Assembly: GCA_002311925.1 (NCBI GenBank)
Contig: DCAK01000021.1
Location: 18,881-38,426, forward strand
Direction: 5' to 3'
Source: Planctomycetes bacterium UBA1135
GTDB taxonomy: Bacteria; Planctomycetota; UBA1135
DNA: 19,546 bases
Shown: in pieces, positions 1-8,600 of the stretch
Position numbering within the stretch: the stretch's first letter is position 1
Layout of the letters: the number at the start of each line of letters is the position of its first letter
Position numbers and translations under genes: made by a program
Notes under the pieces: model-generated
The model's input: only the letters and a program-made list of their open reading frames with translations
Databases searched by the model: none
What the model was told of the DNA's origin: nothing

Positions 1-1012
1 ACGTGGTTCCGCAATGAACGCAATGGGGGAGAAGACTGTGTTTTCTGCCTCCGCAATCCCTGCAGGATTCGAACAAACGGGTACCGCATGAGGGGCATGA
101 GGACTCTCCCTTCGGTCCGCCCTCCTCCGGGCTTGACCATGGGTAGGCGCACACGGGGCAGTGCCCCTTTTGATAGGCCTCGCGTCGGCGCTTCAAAAGG
201 ATTTCCGGGTCGGGAGAGGAAGCCGACCGGAGAAGGCGTACCAGGAACGCCAAAACGATGAGGATGGCCGCTCCAATGGCGATGTACTTGAAGTATTCCT
301 CCGGGAAGTGCTCGAACATCACCACTCCCACCTTCCAGAAGGAAGCGAGGAGGCAGGCCAGGAAGATGGGTCGAAGAAGGCTTCCTTTGCGTCTTCCCCA
401 AGCCCAGGCCGCGGCCAGAAGGATTGGGACGATGAAGATGAGCTTCAGCCCGCCCATCTTGATGCGGTGGGATTCCCTGGCCTCCTGGAAGGCTTCCCAA
501 GCCGGGCGTTTCTTTTCGTTGAGGATTCTTTCTAGTGCTTGCTTTTCCCCGGTCGCCTGGTGCCTTGCGCCATTGAGTTCGGCGATACTGATATTGGCGC
601 CCTCGAATTCATCCTGGGCGTCGAGAAAGCGGGTTCTCGCCCTGGCCAGGGCGGCCCGCTCGGCTTCGTCGGGTTGAACTCCCCGCTCGAGATTCATCCT
701 CTGGAGTTCCGCAAGCTTCTCCATCGTTTGACCGGCGTTTTGCATGCTTCGGCCCAGAGTCTCCTGGATTTCCTTCTGCCGCTTGATTTCTGAATCGGTT
801 TTTTGGATTTCCACCTGGAAGGCTGCCACCTGTTCCTGCAGTTCCTCGGGAACCACCTCAGCCTCGAAGGCGGCGAGATCCGGGCCCTCCATGTCGCCGA
901 TGTCTTCAAGAATGAAGCCAAAAAGCCAAATCAGGAACAGGGTGAGGATGCTGCTGAGGATGATGATGCTCCACCTGAGCATGCGCGGAATTGCCTTGGT
1001 CATGAAGGCCAT
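1..1012 (-). CDS. Membrane protein with coiled coil and C-terminal double zinc ribbon (partial, 3' end off left edge)
   Basis: Open reading frame of 337 codons with no stop before the window edge, so the C-terminus is missing. Visible order: transmembrane segment near residues 14-35, a charged Gln/Glu/Arg-rich region likely to form a coiled coil (about 45-180), three further hydrophobic segments (about 188-205, 212-233, 243-262), then two Cys4 zinc ribbons. The first uses C285, C288, C306 and C309, the second C317, C320, C331 and C334. The coiled coil between TM1 and TM2 probably lies on the far side of the membrane and the zinc ribbons in the cytoplasm; this is inferred. The ATG at 1012 was chosen; an in-frame ATG at 1003 is possible. 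It lies 12 bases after the FG-GAP gene stop and is probably cotranscribed with it. No function is recognised. Confidence 0.8.
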   Translation of the reverse strand, partial: MAFMTKAIPRMLRWSIIILSSILTLFLIWLFGFILEDIGDMEGPDLAAFEAEVVPEELQEQVAAFQVEIQKTDSEIKRQKEIQETLGRSMQNAGQTMEKLAELQRMNLERGVQPDEAERAALARARTRFLDAQDEFEGANISIAELNGARHQATGEKQALERILNEKKRPAWEAFQEARESHRIKMGGLKLIFIVPILLAAAWAWGRRKGSLLRPIFLACLLASFWKVGVVMFEHFPEEYFKYIAIGAAILIVLAFLVRLLRSASSPDPEILLKRRREAYQKGHCPVCAYPWSSPEEGGPKGESSCPSCGTRLFESCRDCGGRKHSLLPHCVHCGTT

Positions 1013-1024
1013 GGTAGGAAAACC

Positions 1025-2713
1025 TCAGGGAGCCACGGTCAGGGTTCGCGCGATGGAGGAGAATCGCGGAACCCCGGTTCCGGGCCCGGCGGCAACCGCG
1101 GCAAGCCAGGCAGTGCTTCCCAGGAGAGCTGAAAACCCCGCAAGGGGGAGGACCGAAAAGCTCCGCCTGCCTTGGCTGTCCAAAAGGCCGAAAGCACCGG
1201 GAAGGAAGCCGGGCCTCCATCCGGCGAGCATGGATTGCAATACCGAATCCAGGGTCAGTGGGATTTCGAGCCCCTGAAAGTTGGTGGGCCCGTTTCCACC
1301 AAGCGACACCAGGACTGCGCCTGCTTGTCCTCCAAAGGCCGGGGAAAAATCCATCCAGCCGTCCACCCCCGCGCCGCTCAAGGAAAGGGTTGAGTCGCTC
1401 ATCACCAGGCAGGGATTGAAGCGGGAGACGTAGGCGGCTCCGGCACGGGGGAGGTTGAAGGGGTTTCGGTGGGCCATCCCGCAAAGGAAATCCGCCCTGC
1501 CGTCTCCGTCGAGATCTCCGAGGCCGGCGACCGATTGGGGATGGGCGGTGGGAACGGTGCCGATGCTCCAAATCACCATCTGGTCCCTGCCGGATACGAG
1601 GTAGGTGTCTCCCGTCGCGCTCGGAGCGCTGACGATGATGTCTGGAAACCCGTCCCCGTCCACATCTCCGGCGCCGGATACGGTTCGACCAAAATGGTCA
1701 CCGGTCGCGCCATCGATCTGGAAGAGGGTGGACCCGTCGGGGCCGGAAAACACCCTTACGATGCCGGCATCCAGCCGTCCCCCGGGGCGAGCCAGTGGGG
1801 CTCCGAAGACTCCCTCGTCCATACCGTCTCCGTTCAGGTCCCCGACCCAGTCGACCGAATACCCCAGGCAATCGGCGGGAGAGGGTGAGGTTCCTGCAAT
1901 CGACCAGGCAAGGCTTCCGTCGATTCCCGAGAAGGCGTAAACGGTGGAAGGGCCTCCCACCATGAAAGGGCTCAGGCCAAGACCACCGACCAGGATGTCG
2001 GGGTGCCCGTCTCCGTTGATGTTTCCGCCTCCGGCGACGCAATAACCGGCTCCGTTCAGGTTGCCTGACCCGTCCAGCCGGTGAATCACGCTTCCGTCAA
2101 GGCCGGAAAAAATGAAGGCGCTGCCGTGCCGATTGAAATAACCCGTGCCGGCCCAGGGAGCTCCTACCACCAGGTCCGGCGTTCCATCGGCGTCCACATC
2201 CCCGGCGCCGTCCACACTGTGCCCCAATTGAATACGGTCCCAGTTCCCATGCCATTCCATAAGGAGTGAACCGTTCTGCCCTGAAAATAGGTGGGCCGAA
2301 CCGCCCGCATAGTTTCCACCCGGAGATGCGAAGGGGGCTCCCACGAGGATGTCGGGAATTCCGTCCCCGTCGATATCACCGGCGCCCGCAACGGAATGCC
2401 CGAAGCGGTCTCCTGCGAATGAACCCTCGAAATCCAGAAGAAGGCCACCATCCGAGCTGGAAAAGACGAAAACTTTGCCGGCTTGAAAACGACCGCCGGG
2501 GGATGCTTGATCTGCCCCGACGACGAGGTCGTCCAATCCGTCCCCGTCAAGGTCTCCCGCATTGGCCACGGACCAGCCGAAGTTGTCCCCGGCGTTGCTC
2601 CCGTTGAAATTAAGGATGGCTTCATGATCCCCTCCAATGGATTGAGGGAAGATCGAAGGGCTCAGACCGGCAAGGAATCCGAGAATGAGTGGTGGAACGA
2701 GGGAAAACAGCAA
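1025..2713 (-). CDS. Secreted FG-GAP (integrin alpha-like) beta-propeller protein
   Basis: A 562-residue protein. The N-terminus is a signal peptide (hydrophobic residues 2-20, likely cleavage before the Gln/Ser region near 24-26). Seven FG-GAP repeats follow, each with a calcium-loop motif of the D-x-D/N-G/A-D-G type near residues 54, 113, 172, 231, 292, 350 and 400, about 60 residues apart, consistent with a closed seven-bladed propeller. Residues from about 435 form a separate beta-rich tail ending in a hydrophobic Ala/Gly-rich stretch. Such proteins are extracellular and calcium-stabilised, often in adhesion or ligand binding; the ligand here is unknown. The start is TTG at 2713: an in-frame stop lies three codons upstream and no ATG or GTG is available. 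No clear Shine-Dalgarno is seen. It diverges from the cysteine dioxygenase gene. Confidence 0.88.
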   Translation of the reverse strand: MLFSLVPPLILGFLAGLSPSIFPQSIGGDHEAILNFNGSNAGDNFGWSVANAGDLDGDGLDDLVVGADQASPGGRFQAGKVFVFSSSDGGLLLDFEGSFAGDRFGHSVAGAGDIDGDGIPDILVGAPFASPGGNYAGGSAHLFSGQNGSLLMEWHGNWDRIQLGHSVDGAGDVDADGTPDLVVGAPWAGTGYFNRHGSAFIFSGLDGSVIHRLDGSGNLNGAGYCVAGGGNINGDGHPDILVGGLGLSPFMVGGPSTVYAFSGIDGSLAWSIAGTSPSPADCLGYSVDWVGDLNGDGMDEGVFGAPLARPGGRLDAGIVRVFSGPDGSTLFQIDGATGDHFGRTVSGAGDVDGDGFPDIIVSAPSATGDTYLVSGRDQMVIWSIGTVPTAHPQSVAGLGDLDGDGRADFLCGMAHRNPFNLPRAGAAYVSRFNPCLVMSDSTLSLSGAGVDGWMDFSPAFGGQAGAVLVSLGGNGPTNFQGLEIPLTLDSVLQSMLAGWRPGFLPGAFGLLDSQGRRSFSVLPLAGFSALLGSTAWLAAVAAGPGTGVPRFSSIARTLTVAP

Positions 2714-2762
2714 GACGGTTCATGCTACAGGGTGATTGTTATCCTGGCTGACACATCCCGCA
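2714..2762. promoter_or_regulatory. Short divergent intergenic region
   Basis: This is the only non-coding DNA between the divergent FG-GAP and cysteine dioxygenase genes: 49 bases with the GTG start for the dioxygenase, 22 with the alternative TTG at 2736. Promoters for both directions must lie here or inside the flanking coding ends. I could not pick convincing -35/-10 boxes, so this is inferred from gene layout only. Confidence 0.3.
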
Positions 2763-3335
2763 GTGGCTTCCTCCCTCTTTGCCAATTCCTTCATCCGCAG
2801 CCTGGACGCGGCAGTCCAGGATGGGGACGTGGGTTCCCGTTGTTCCAAGGTGAAATCCGTTTTGAAGGATGCCATTGAGGGAAATCCTGGATTTCTCCAC
2901 CCCGAATTCTTGGAAACCTCGGAGGGTGGTTATTCCCGTCACCTTTTCCACAGGGACCCCGCCGGCCGGTATTCGGTGGTCATCATGGTCTGGGACAGGG
3001 GCCAGGGCACTCCCCTGCACGACCATTCAGGAATGTGGTGCGTGGAGGGCGTCTACCAAGGAAAAATCCAGGTTATTTCCTACGCGTGTGACGGAGAAAC
3101 GGGAGAAGATTCGGGCCTCTTCCGTTTTCACGAATCCGAGAAAGTTCTCGCCGGCGTCGGAGAAGCTGGCGCCCTCATTCCCCCCTACGACTATCACTCC
3201 ATCTCCAATCCGGACCGCTCTCCCGCCGTCACCATCCACGTTTACGGAGGGGAAATGGAGCGATGCAACATGTTCCTTCCTGAAGGGGAGGGCTGTTTCC
3301 GCCGCCAGGAGCAGGTTCTGGCCTACACCCCCTGA
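2763..3335 (+). CDS. Cysteine dioxygenase family protein (CDO type I cupin)
   Basis: A 190-residue cupin matching the cysteine dioxygenase family, which oxidises cysteine to cysteine sulfinate with a mononuclear iron. Numbered from this start, the iron ligands appear to be H86 and H88 (HDH motif) and H145 (in YDYHS). The second-shell pair H159 and Y161 (IHVYG) and the substrate-carboxylate Arg (R59, in GYSRH) are present. C93 lies five residues after H88, the place of the mammalian Cys that crosslinks to the active-site Tyr. GTG at 2763 gives the usual family length; a TTG at 2736 would add nine residues. Neither has a good ribosome binding site. The stop TGA overlaps the proposed CTG start of the next gene. 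Thiol specificity (cysteine or 3-mercaptopropionate) is not certain; the Arg favours cysteine. Confidence 0.85.
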   Translation: MASSLFANSFIRSLDAAVQDGDVGSRCSKVKSVLKDAIEGNPGFLHPEFLETSEGGYSRHLFHRDPAGRYSVVIMVWDRGQGTPLHDHSGMWCVEGVYQGKIQVISYACDGETGEDSGLFRFHESEKVLAGVGEAGALIPPYDYHSISNPDRSPAVTIHVYGGEMERCNMFLPEGEGCFRRQEQVLAYTP

Positions 3336-5680
3336 TTCCAATCCTTTTCGCACTTCTTCTTTCCGTCCAGGGGAATCCCGACGGAATCGTGGAGGCCACG
3401 CCGTGGCAGCTGGCCGGGCCCTTCAACCATCCCGAGGGTCCTCTGGGTATTGGGACCCCCCATCCGCCGGAAACACTCCTCAAGCAGATGAGGCCGGGGG
3501 AGACCTTGGATCTCTCAGAGTTGAAGTACGAGGGGAAGGGCGGGTCAATTCTTTCCTGGATGCCGGCAACCACTCCGAAGCTCCCGAAAGAATCCCACCC
3601 CTTGGATTCTGGATTCATCAACCTCGCCAATCAACCCTCCAACCCCCAAGGAATCAAGGGATGGAGCGAGAAAATTGCCACCTATCTCTACCGGACCGTC
3701 ACCCTGAAGAAGTCCGGCCCTGTTCTCGTCACCATGGGCAGCGACGACTCCCTTCGATTTTGGGTCAACGGAGAACTGGTGCTTGATAGGAATGTCGCGA
3801 GGGGGACGGATGTTGCCGCGGACCTGGTCTATTTGTCCCTCGGAGAGGGGGTGAATCACCTCCTTGCCAAGGTCGTGAATGGGGGAGGGGCGGCGGGCTT
3901 CGCCATGCGGAAATGGAAAAAGCCACCCCAGAACGACATCGACGCGTCCATCGACAAGGGAGTCGATTACCTCCTTGCTCAACAACTCATTGATGGATCA
4001 TGGGCCGAGCGCCAAGGGGCGTATCGCAACGGGTCCACTTCCCTGGCCCTCTACGCCCTCATGAAATCCGGACTGCCTTCCAAGCATCCTGCCGTTCAGA
4101 AGGGACTTGCTTTTCTCCGGGCGGAACCGGCGGTCAAGACCTACTCCTTGGGATGCCAGATGTTGGCGGTCGCGGAAACCAAGGAGCCGGCCTTCCTCCC
4201 GTGGCTGGAGGAAATGGCGGCCGACATGGGCAGTTGGCAGCTTCGTGGAGGGATGTGGTCTTACCCCGAGGGAAACCCCGACTTGTCCTGCACCCAGTAC
4301 GCCGCCTTCGGATTACGGGCGGCCGCTTCCCGAGGGGTCAAGGTGCCGGATTTCCTCTGGGAAAGGCTGGCGCAAGGGGTGCTCAAGTACCAGGAAAAGA
4401 GAAACCTGAGCTCTGCGGGTCCACCAGCGGCGGGGTTCTCCTATCGGAACCACCTCCCGCTTGCTCCCACCGGCTCCATGACCACCGCCGGAATCGCCGT
4501 TCTCCAGATTTGCGCAGAAGCCTTGGGAGGGGAAATGGATTCGAACTTGGCGGAACGGGTCCACAGAGGAATCGACATGGGCACGGTATGGCTTTCCAAC
4601 CAGTTTTCGGTTTCCAAAAACCCCTGGAAAGGGTGGGGCCATTACTACTTTCTCTATGGATTGGAACGGGCGGGTTCACTTCTGAACTTGAAGAATTTTG
4701 GAAAGCATGATTGGTATTGGGAAGCGGCGGGGTTTTTGCTGGAGCACCAGGGAGGCAGCGGGGATTGGTTCGATCGTCCTTCTTCAGCCCACCAAGGGCC
4801 AGAAATCACCACTTGTTTCAGTCTTCTTTTTCTCAACCGGGCAACGCAGGGGCCGACCACCCGCCAAAAAGAGTCTTCCCGACCCGGTACCGGAAAGTCC
4901 GACCCCAACAAGGGGCCGGTTCAACTCGTGGCCACTTCCGGACCTCCCGCCACCTTTTGGCTGGAGTCCCCCGGCACCACATCCGCCATAGACCGGGTTG
5001 AATACCGCGTCCGCTTGCAGGATGGAGGCGAATGGGGCTTCATAGGGGAGGTTCGACCCGACTCCGAATCTCTGGGTGGAGACCGCTTTCCCATCCAACA
5101 CCTGTTCGAGTTCCCGGGGATTTGGGAGGTGCGAGCCAGTGTCTTTCTTCCGGGGGGGACCCGCCTGGAATCAGGACCAGCCGTGCTGGAGGCAAGGGAA
5201 GGGGTGGCTCCACACCAGCTTCGCTATTCCGACGATGCCGTGCGCAATCTGCTTGCCCGCCGCAATCCCGTCGTGGGAGCGAGTTCATCGAAAAGAACCT
5301 TCCCCGCCAAGAACTTGGTGGACAATACGGCATACAGGTCGTGGGTTTGCGACCCGACGGACAAGGACCCCTGGTTCCAGGTTGCCACTTCCTCTTCGGT
5401 GAAGGTGGACCGCATTCTTCTGACCCACGCGCGAACCCGAAAATCCAGGCAGAAAGACAATCCTCGGCCCTCCAAGATCGAGGTTTTTCTCAATCGCGAC
5501 ACGACTCCGATGGTCGTCAATGTATTGACGGACTATCGCGAAAAGACCGTCATTGTTCTGGACAAGACTCGCCGCATCAACAGGTGCCGGGTGCGGATTC
5601 TGGAAGTCGTAGGGGGCGAAATTGGCAAGCATCAAATCGGTTTCGCCGAAATCGAGTTCCAGGCGGGGCCTGTGGACTGA
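3332..5680 (+). CDS. Secreted terpene-cyclase/prenyltransferase-like toroid protein with lectin-like N domain and C-terminal F5/8-type-C-like domain
   Basis: 782 residues from CTG 3332. The first ATG/GTG/TTG in frame is GTG 3389, but the 19 codons before it encode a classic short signal peptide (LIPILFALLLSVQG), and CTG 3332 overlaps the previous stop as CTGA, matching the other junctions. Domains (numbered from CTG): a galactose-binding-like module about 110-195 (GSDDSLRFWVNGE); an alpha/alpha toroid about 200-500 with QW-like motifs (QQLIDGSW, HQGGSGDW) and a D-x-S-x-TQY helix; a linker; a beta domain about 530-620; and a discoidin-like domain about 640-780. The cyclase DxDD motif and the prenyltransferase zinc set are not seen, so terpene cyclisation is unlikely. 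Such toroid proteins are common in planctomycetes and their role is unknown. It is probably coupled to the dioxygenase gene and ends against the opposing gene. Confidence 0.82.
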   Translation: MIPILFALLLSVQGNPDGIVEATPWQLAGPFNHPEGPLGIGTPHPPETLLKQMRPGETLDLSELKYEGKGGSILSWMPATTPKLPKESHPLDSGFINLANQPSNPQGIKGWSEKIATYLYRTVTLKKSGPVLVTMGSDDSLRFWVNGELVLDRNVARGTDVAADLVYLSLGEGVNHLLAKVVNGGGAAGFAMRKWKKPPQNDIDASIDKGVDYLLAQQLIDGSWAERQGAYRNGSTSLALYALMKSGLPSKHPAVQKGLAFLRAEPAVKTYSLGCQMLAVAETKEPAFLPWLEEMAADMGSWQLRGGMWSYPEGNPDLSCTQYAAFGLRAAASRGVKVPDFLWERLAQGVLKYQEKRNLSSAGPPAAGFSYRNHLPLAPTGSMTTAGIAVLQICAEALGGEMDSNLAERVHRGIDMGTVWLSNQFSVSKNPWKGWGHYYFLYGLERAGSLLNLKNFGKHDWYWEAAGFLLEHQGGSGDWFDRPSSAHQGPEITTCFSLLFLNRATQGPTTRQKESSRPGTGKSDPNKGPVQLVATSGPPATFWLESPGTTSAIDRVEYRVRLQDGGEWGFIGEVRPDSESLGGDRFPIQHLFEFPGIWEVRASVFLPGGTRLESGPAVLEAREGVAPHQLRYSDDAVRNLLARRNPVVGASSSKRTFPAKNLVDNTAYRSWVCDPTDKDPWFQVATSSSVKVDRILLTHARTRKSRQKDNPRPSKIEVFLNRDTTPMVVNVLTDYREKTVIVLDKTRRINRCRVRILEVVGGEIGKHQIGFAEIEFQAGPVD

Positions 5681-8600
5681 TTATTCCTTGGGGCCGGCCA
5701 ATCCGGTTCGGGCGTGGTCGTGGTGGATGGTCATCCACTTCCGCATGCTTTCGGGAAAACCCGTTCGGTAGCGGCCGTATCGCTGGGCCCAAAGGAGGAT
5801 TCCTGCCGGGTCCACGAAGGCGAGAGCCGGGGAGGTCCATCCCTGGACCGTCCATTCGCTTTCTTCCAGGATGATGTCCCGCTGGTGGAAGGCAACCTCG
5901 AATCCGCCAGGTGAACGTTTGGCGTAGTCGATATTGAGCAGGTCGGCGACGCCGGGGTCCATCGATTTCGGAAGGACCACGGTTACCCCTTGGCTGGGGT
6001 CCTCGGCCTCGAAATCGAGAAAGAATCTCTCCAGAACTTCCCGCACACGTTGGAGGCGATCCCCGGCATTCAAGCTCGCCAGCTTCTTCGAGGTTTCTTC
6101 GGGGAACCACAGCAGCAGGGTCCCGGATACGGACAAGGGCAGGCCGAGGACGGGTCTACGAACCAACTCTCTCCAACTGTCCTCCCCGGGGCGGGAGGGG
6201 TGAAGTCCTCCTCCGAGGGCTGGGCCGGCAGGGGACCAACGCAAGCGGTCGAGCCTCTGCACCACCGGGTTCCGGACCCGCATGGCGCCTTGGGAGGTGA
6301 AGAAGCCGATTTTCCCCTGGATTGGGCGGCCGTCCAGGGTGGAAACGACGGCAACCCGTTGCCCTTCCACGGTGACTTCCGCGGTCGGACCGTCCACCAG
6401 GATTTCCAAGGAAAAGGTCGGGTCGGCGTTCTTGAAAGCGACGGTTCCAGCCTGGCCGCCTCGGCGGACATAAAGGTCGGACAAGCTCCACGAGAGGCGG
6501 TCGGGGACGGCCGCCGAGGGCTTGACCCCGGCGGAATAAGCGGCGTCTCCAACCTGGAAGCCGAAGCGAATGTTGCGGTCGCGGCGGGTCCACCCAAGAG
6601 CGATTCCTCCTGAGACGAATGCGGTGGTCATCTCGATTTGGGCGGTCAGCTTCCACCGGCCGGGGTCCTGCCATTCTTCGGAGAGGGCGAAGGCGTCCCG
6701 GTAGTGGGATTTCCTGTCCATGGTGTCGGTTCCCTTTCTCGGCTCCTTGCGGCCGACATGCAGGTCGCCTTGGCGGTCGGTGTACCAGAGGCCGGGAACT
6801 CTGCGGTCTTCATGGCCCGTCAGGCCGTCTTCTCCCCAACCTCCTAGGCCCAGGGCCCTGGGCGGAGTGTTGAAGGGGTGGATTCCAAAATCTCCTCCTT
6901 CCAGGCGGGCTTTCACCCCCTCCAAGTTCATGCGTAGGAGGGGTAGCCCCAGGGTTGCGGCAAGCCTGTCGTGGTCGGCAGCCAACGCGCTCGCTGCCAT
7001 CTTGAGGCCTTGGGAGGCATAATTGCGGGCGGCCATGGCCAGACGCTCAAGGAAGCCTCGGGTGGCGGGGAGGCTGCTGAGGAAGGGGGCGGGTTCGGAG
7101 GCGGGAGGCCGGTGAGGGCCGTCGAGCCGTGGCCAAAATCTCACCACCCATGCGGCGTCCCTCGCCCCGAGTTTTTGGAGGATTTCGGCAAAATCCTCGA
7201 GAATGGCGTCGGAAGCTTCATCCACTCTCAGCGACCAGGTAAAGGCGTCCACAGCCTCCTTTCTCCGTCCCACTTCGAGCAAAATCTCTCCAGCGACCCT
7301 TGCCTGGTCCTGGCCGAACCAAGGTTCCGTCCGGCCCCGGAGCCACGACCAGGTGGGTTCATCCATGATCGTGGGGGATGGGTCTCCCCTCGGGGTCTTG
7401 GTGGTGTAACGAGCCGTCCAGGGGGCCTTGTTCCGCCAATGGAAACCTTGCAGGAATGCAGTGAAATCAGCGGCGAACTCCTCCATTCCCTCGGGACGCC
7501 CTTCTTTTCCATCCGCGAAAAAGGAGGCGAAGACTTGGACAGGATTCCCTCGCCGCCGCTCCTTGCCCCTCATGTATTTCTGGATACGCTCGGCGTAGAG
7601 GGGAACCAGTTTCTCCCCCTCCTCGGGTTCGTCGGGCCCGGCCCAGGTGTTCAGATAGACCCAGAGGGCGTAACCCGCAGTGTAATTGTCGCGATATTCC
7701 TCGGGTCCGGTTCCGACCAATTCCTCCAACTTTGCCTGGCTGCCGTAGCCCATGTTGAGGGCGCCCAGGAGGGTGCCGGGGCTGGCGTGGTTGGGCACGA
7801 ACTCAGTGTCGTAGATGCTGCCATAGGCTCCCCCAGTCCAGGTGGCCCGGCCCTCGGAAAGCCATCCGGGCAGACCTCCGAAGACGGCCCCGTCGAAGCG
7901 ATGCGTCAACTCGTGGGTGATGCCGCGGCCGAGGCCGGGGATGTTCCCGCAGGTGAACTTGAGAGTGGTGGTGTCGCCGCCCTGGAAACCACCGGCCCAC
8001 CAGAAGGGGGCTCCTTCCATTTCCAAACCATGGGATTCGGGGACGACCCGGAGGACGCCTGGTCGGCCGACGAAGGGATCCTGCTCGTACCAGCCGACTA
8101 GGCGGACATGATGATGTTCGACCGTGGTGGCGGAGCCGTGCAGGGTTCCCCAGCCGCAATTGGTTTCCACCCGGTACCAAGCCCTGGGGGAAAGAGACAC
8201 TCCCGGCTCACCGAACCCTCCATGGGCCTGGGTGAATTCTCTTTGCTGGATGAGATCCATTTCTTCCAGTTCTTCGATGGTCCAGACTCGGTTGTTGTCC
8301 ATGAGAAGGCGACGGGCTCGGCCGACGGCCCCTGCGGCGCTGCCCATATTGGTGGCCCAGCCGGGAGCCGGGGGCCCCTCCAGGTCGTCAAAACTGGCCT
8401 GCGCCGCCATTCCCCGGAGGCAGCGGGCCGCCCGGAGAGCCAACCTGGGCTTTCCCGAACTGAAGGCGTTCCGAATTACATCCTGGAGGCCTGTGTGCAC
8501 CCTCTTCATTCCCGCGTGGTCGGGAGCGAGGTTCGCATCAAATTCAGCGGCGGGGCCATTGAGGAGGAGGGGGGAGGGAGCCGCAAGGGTGCGGCCGAGG

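Noticed and set aside
1025..2713. Regular FG-GAP periodicity as a DNA tandem repeat
   Set aside because: The repeats are conserved at the protein level at about 60 residues but diverged in DNA, so they are protein repeats, not a satellite or CRISPR array.
6971..8101. Plus-strand open frame of 376 codons
   Set aside because: It lies antisense inside the metallopeptidase-like gene, has Gly/Pro/Arg-rich low-complexity composition and no recognisable domain, while the minus frame has a signal peptide and HELTH motif.
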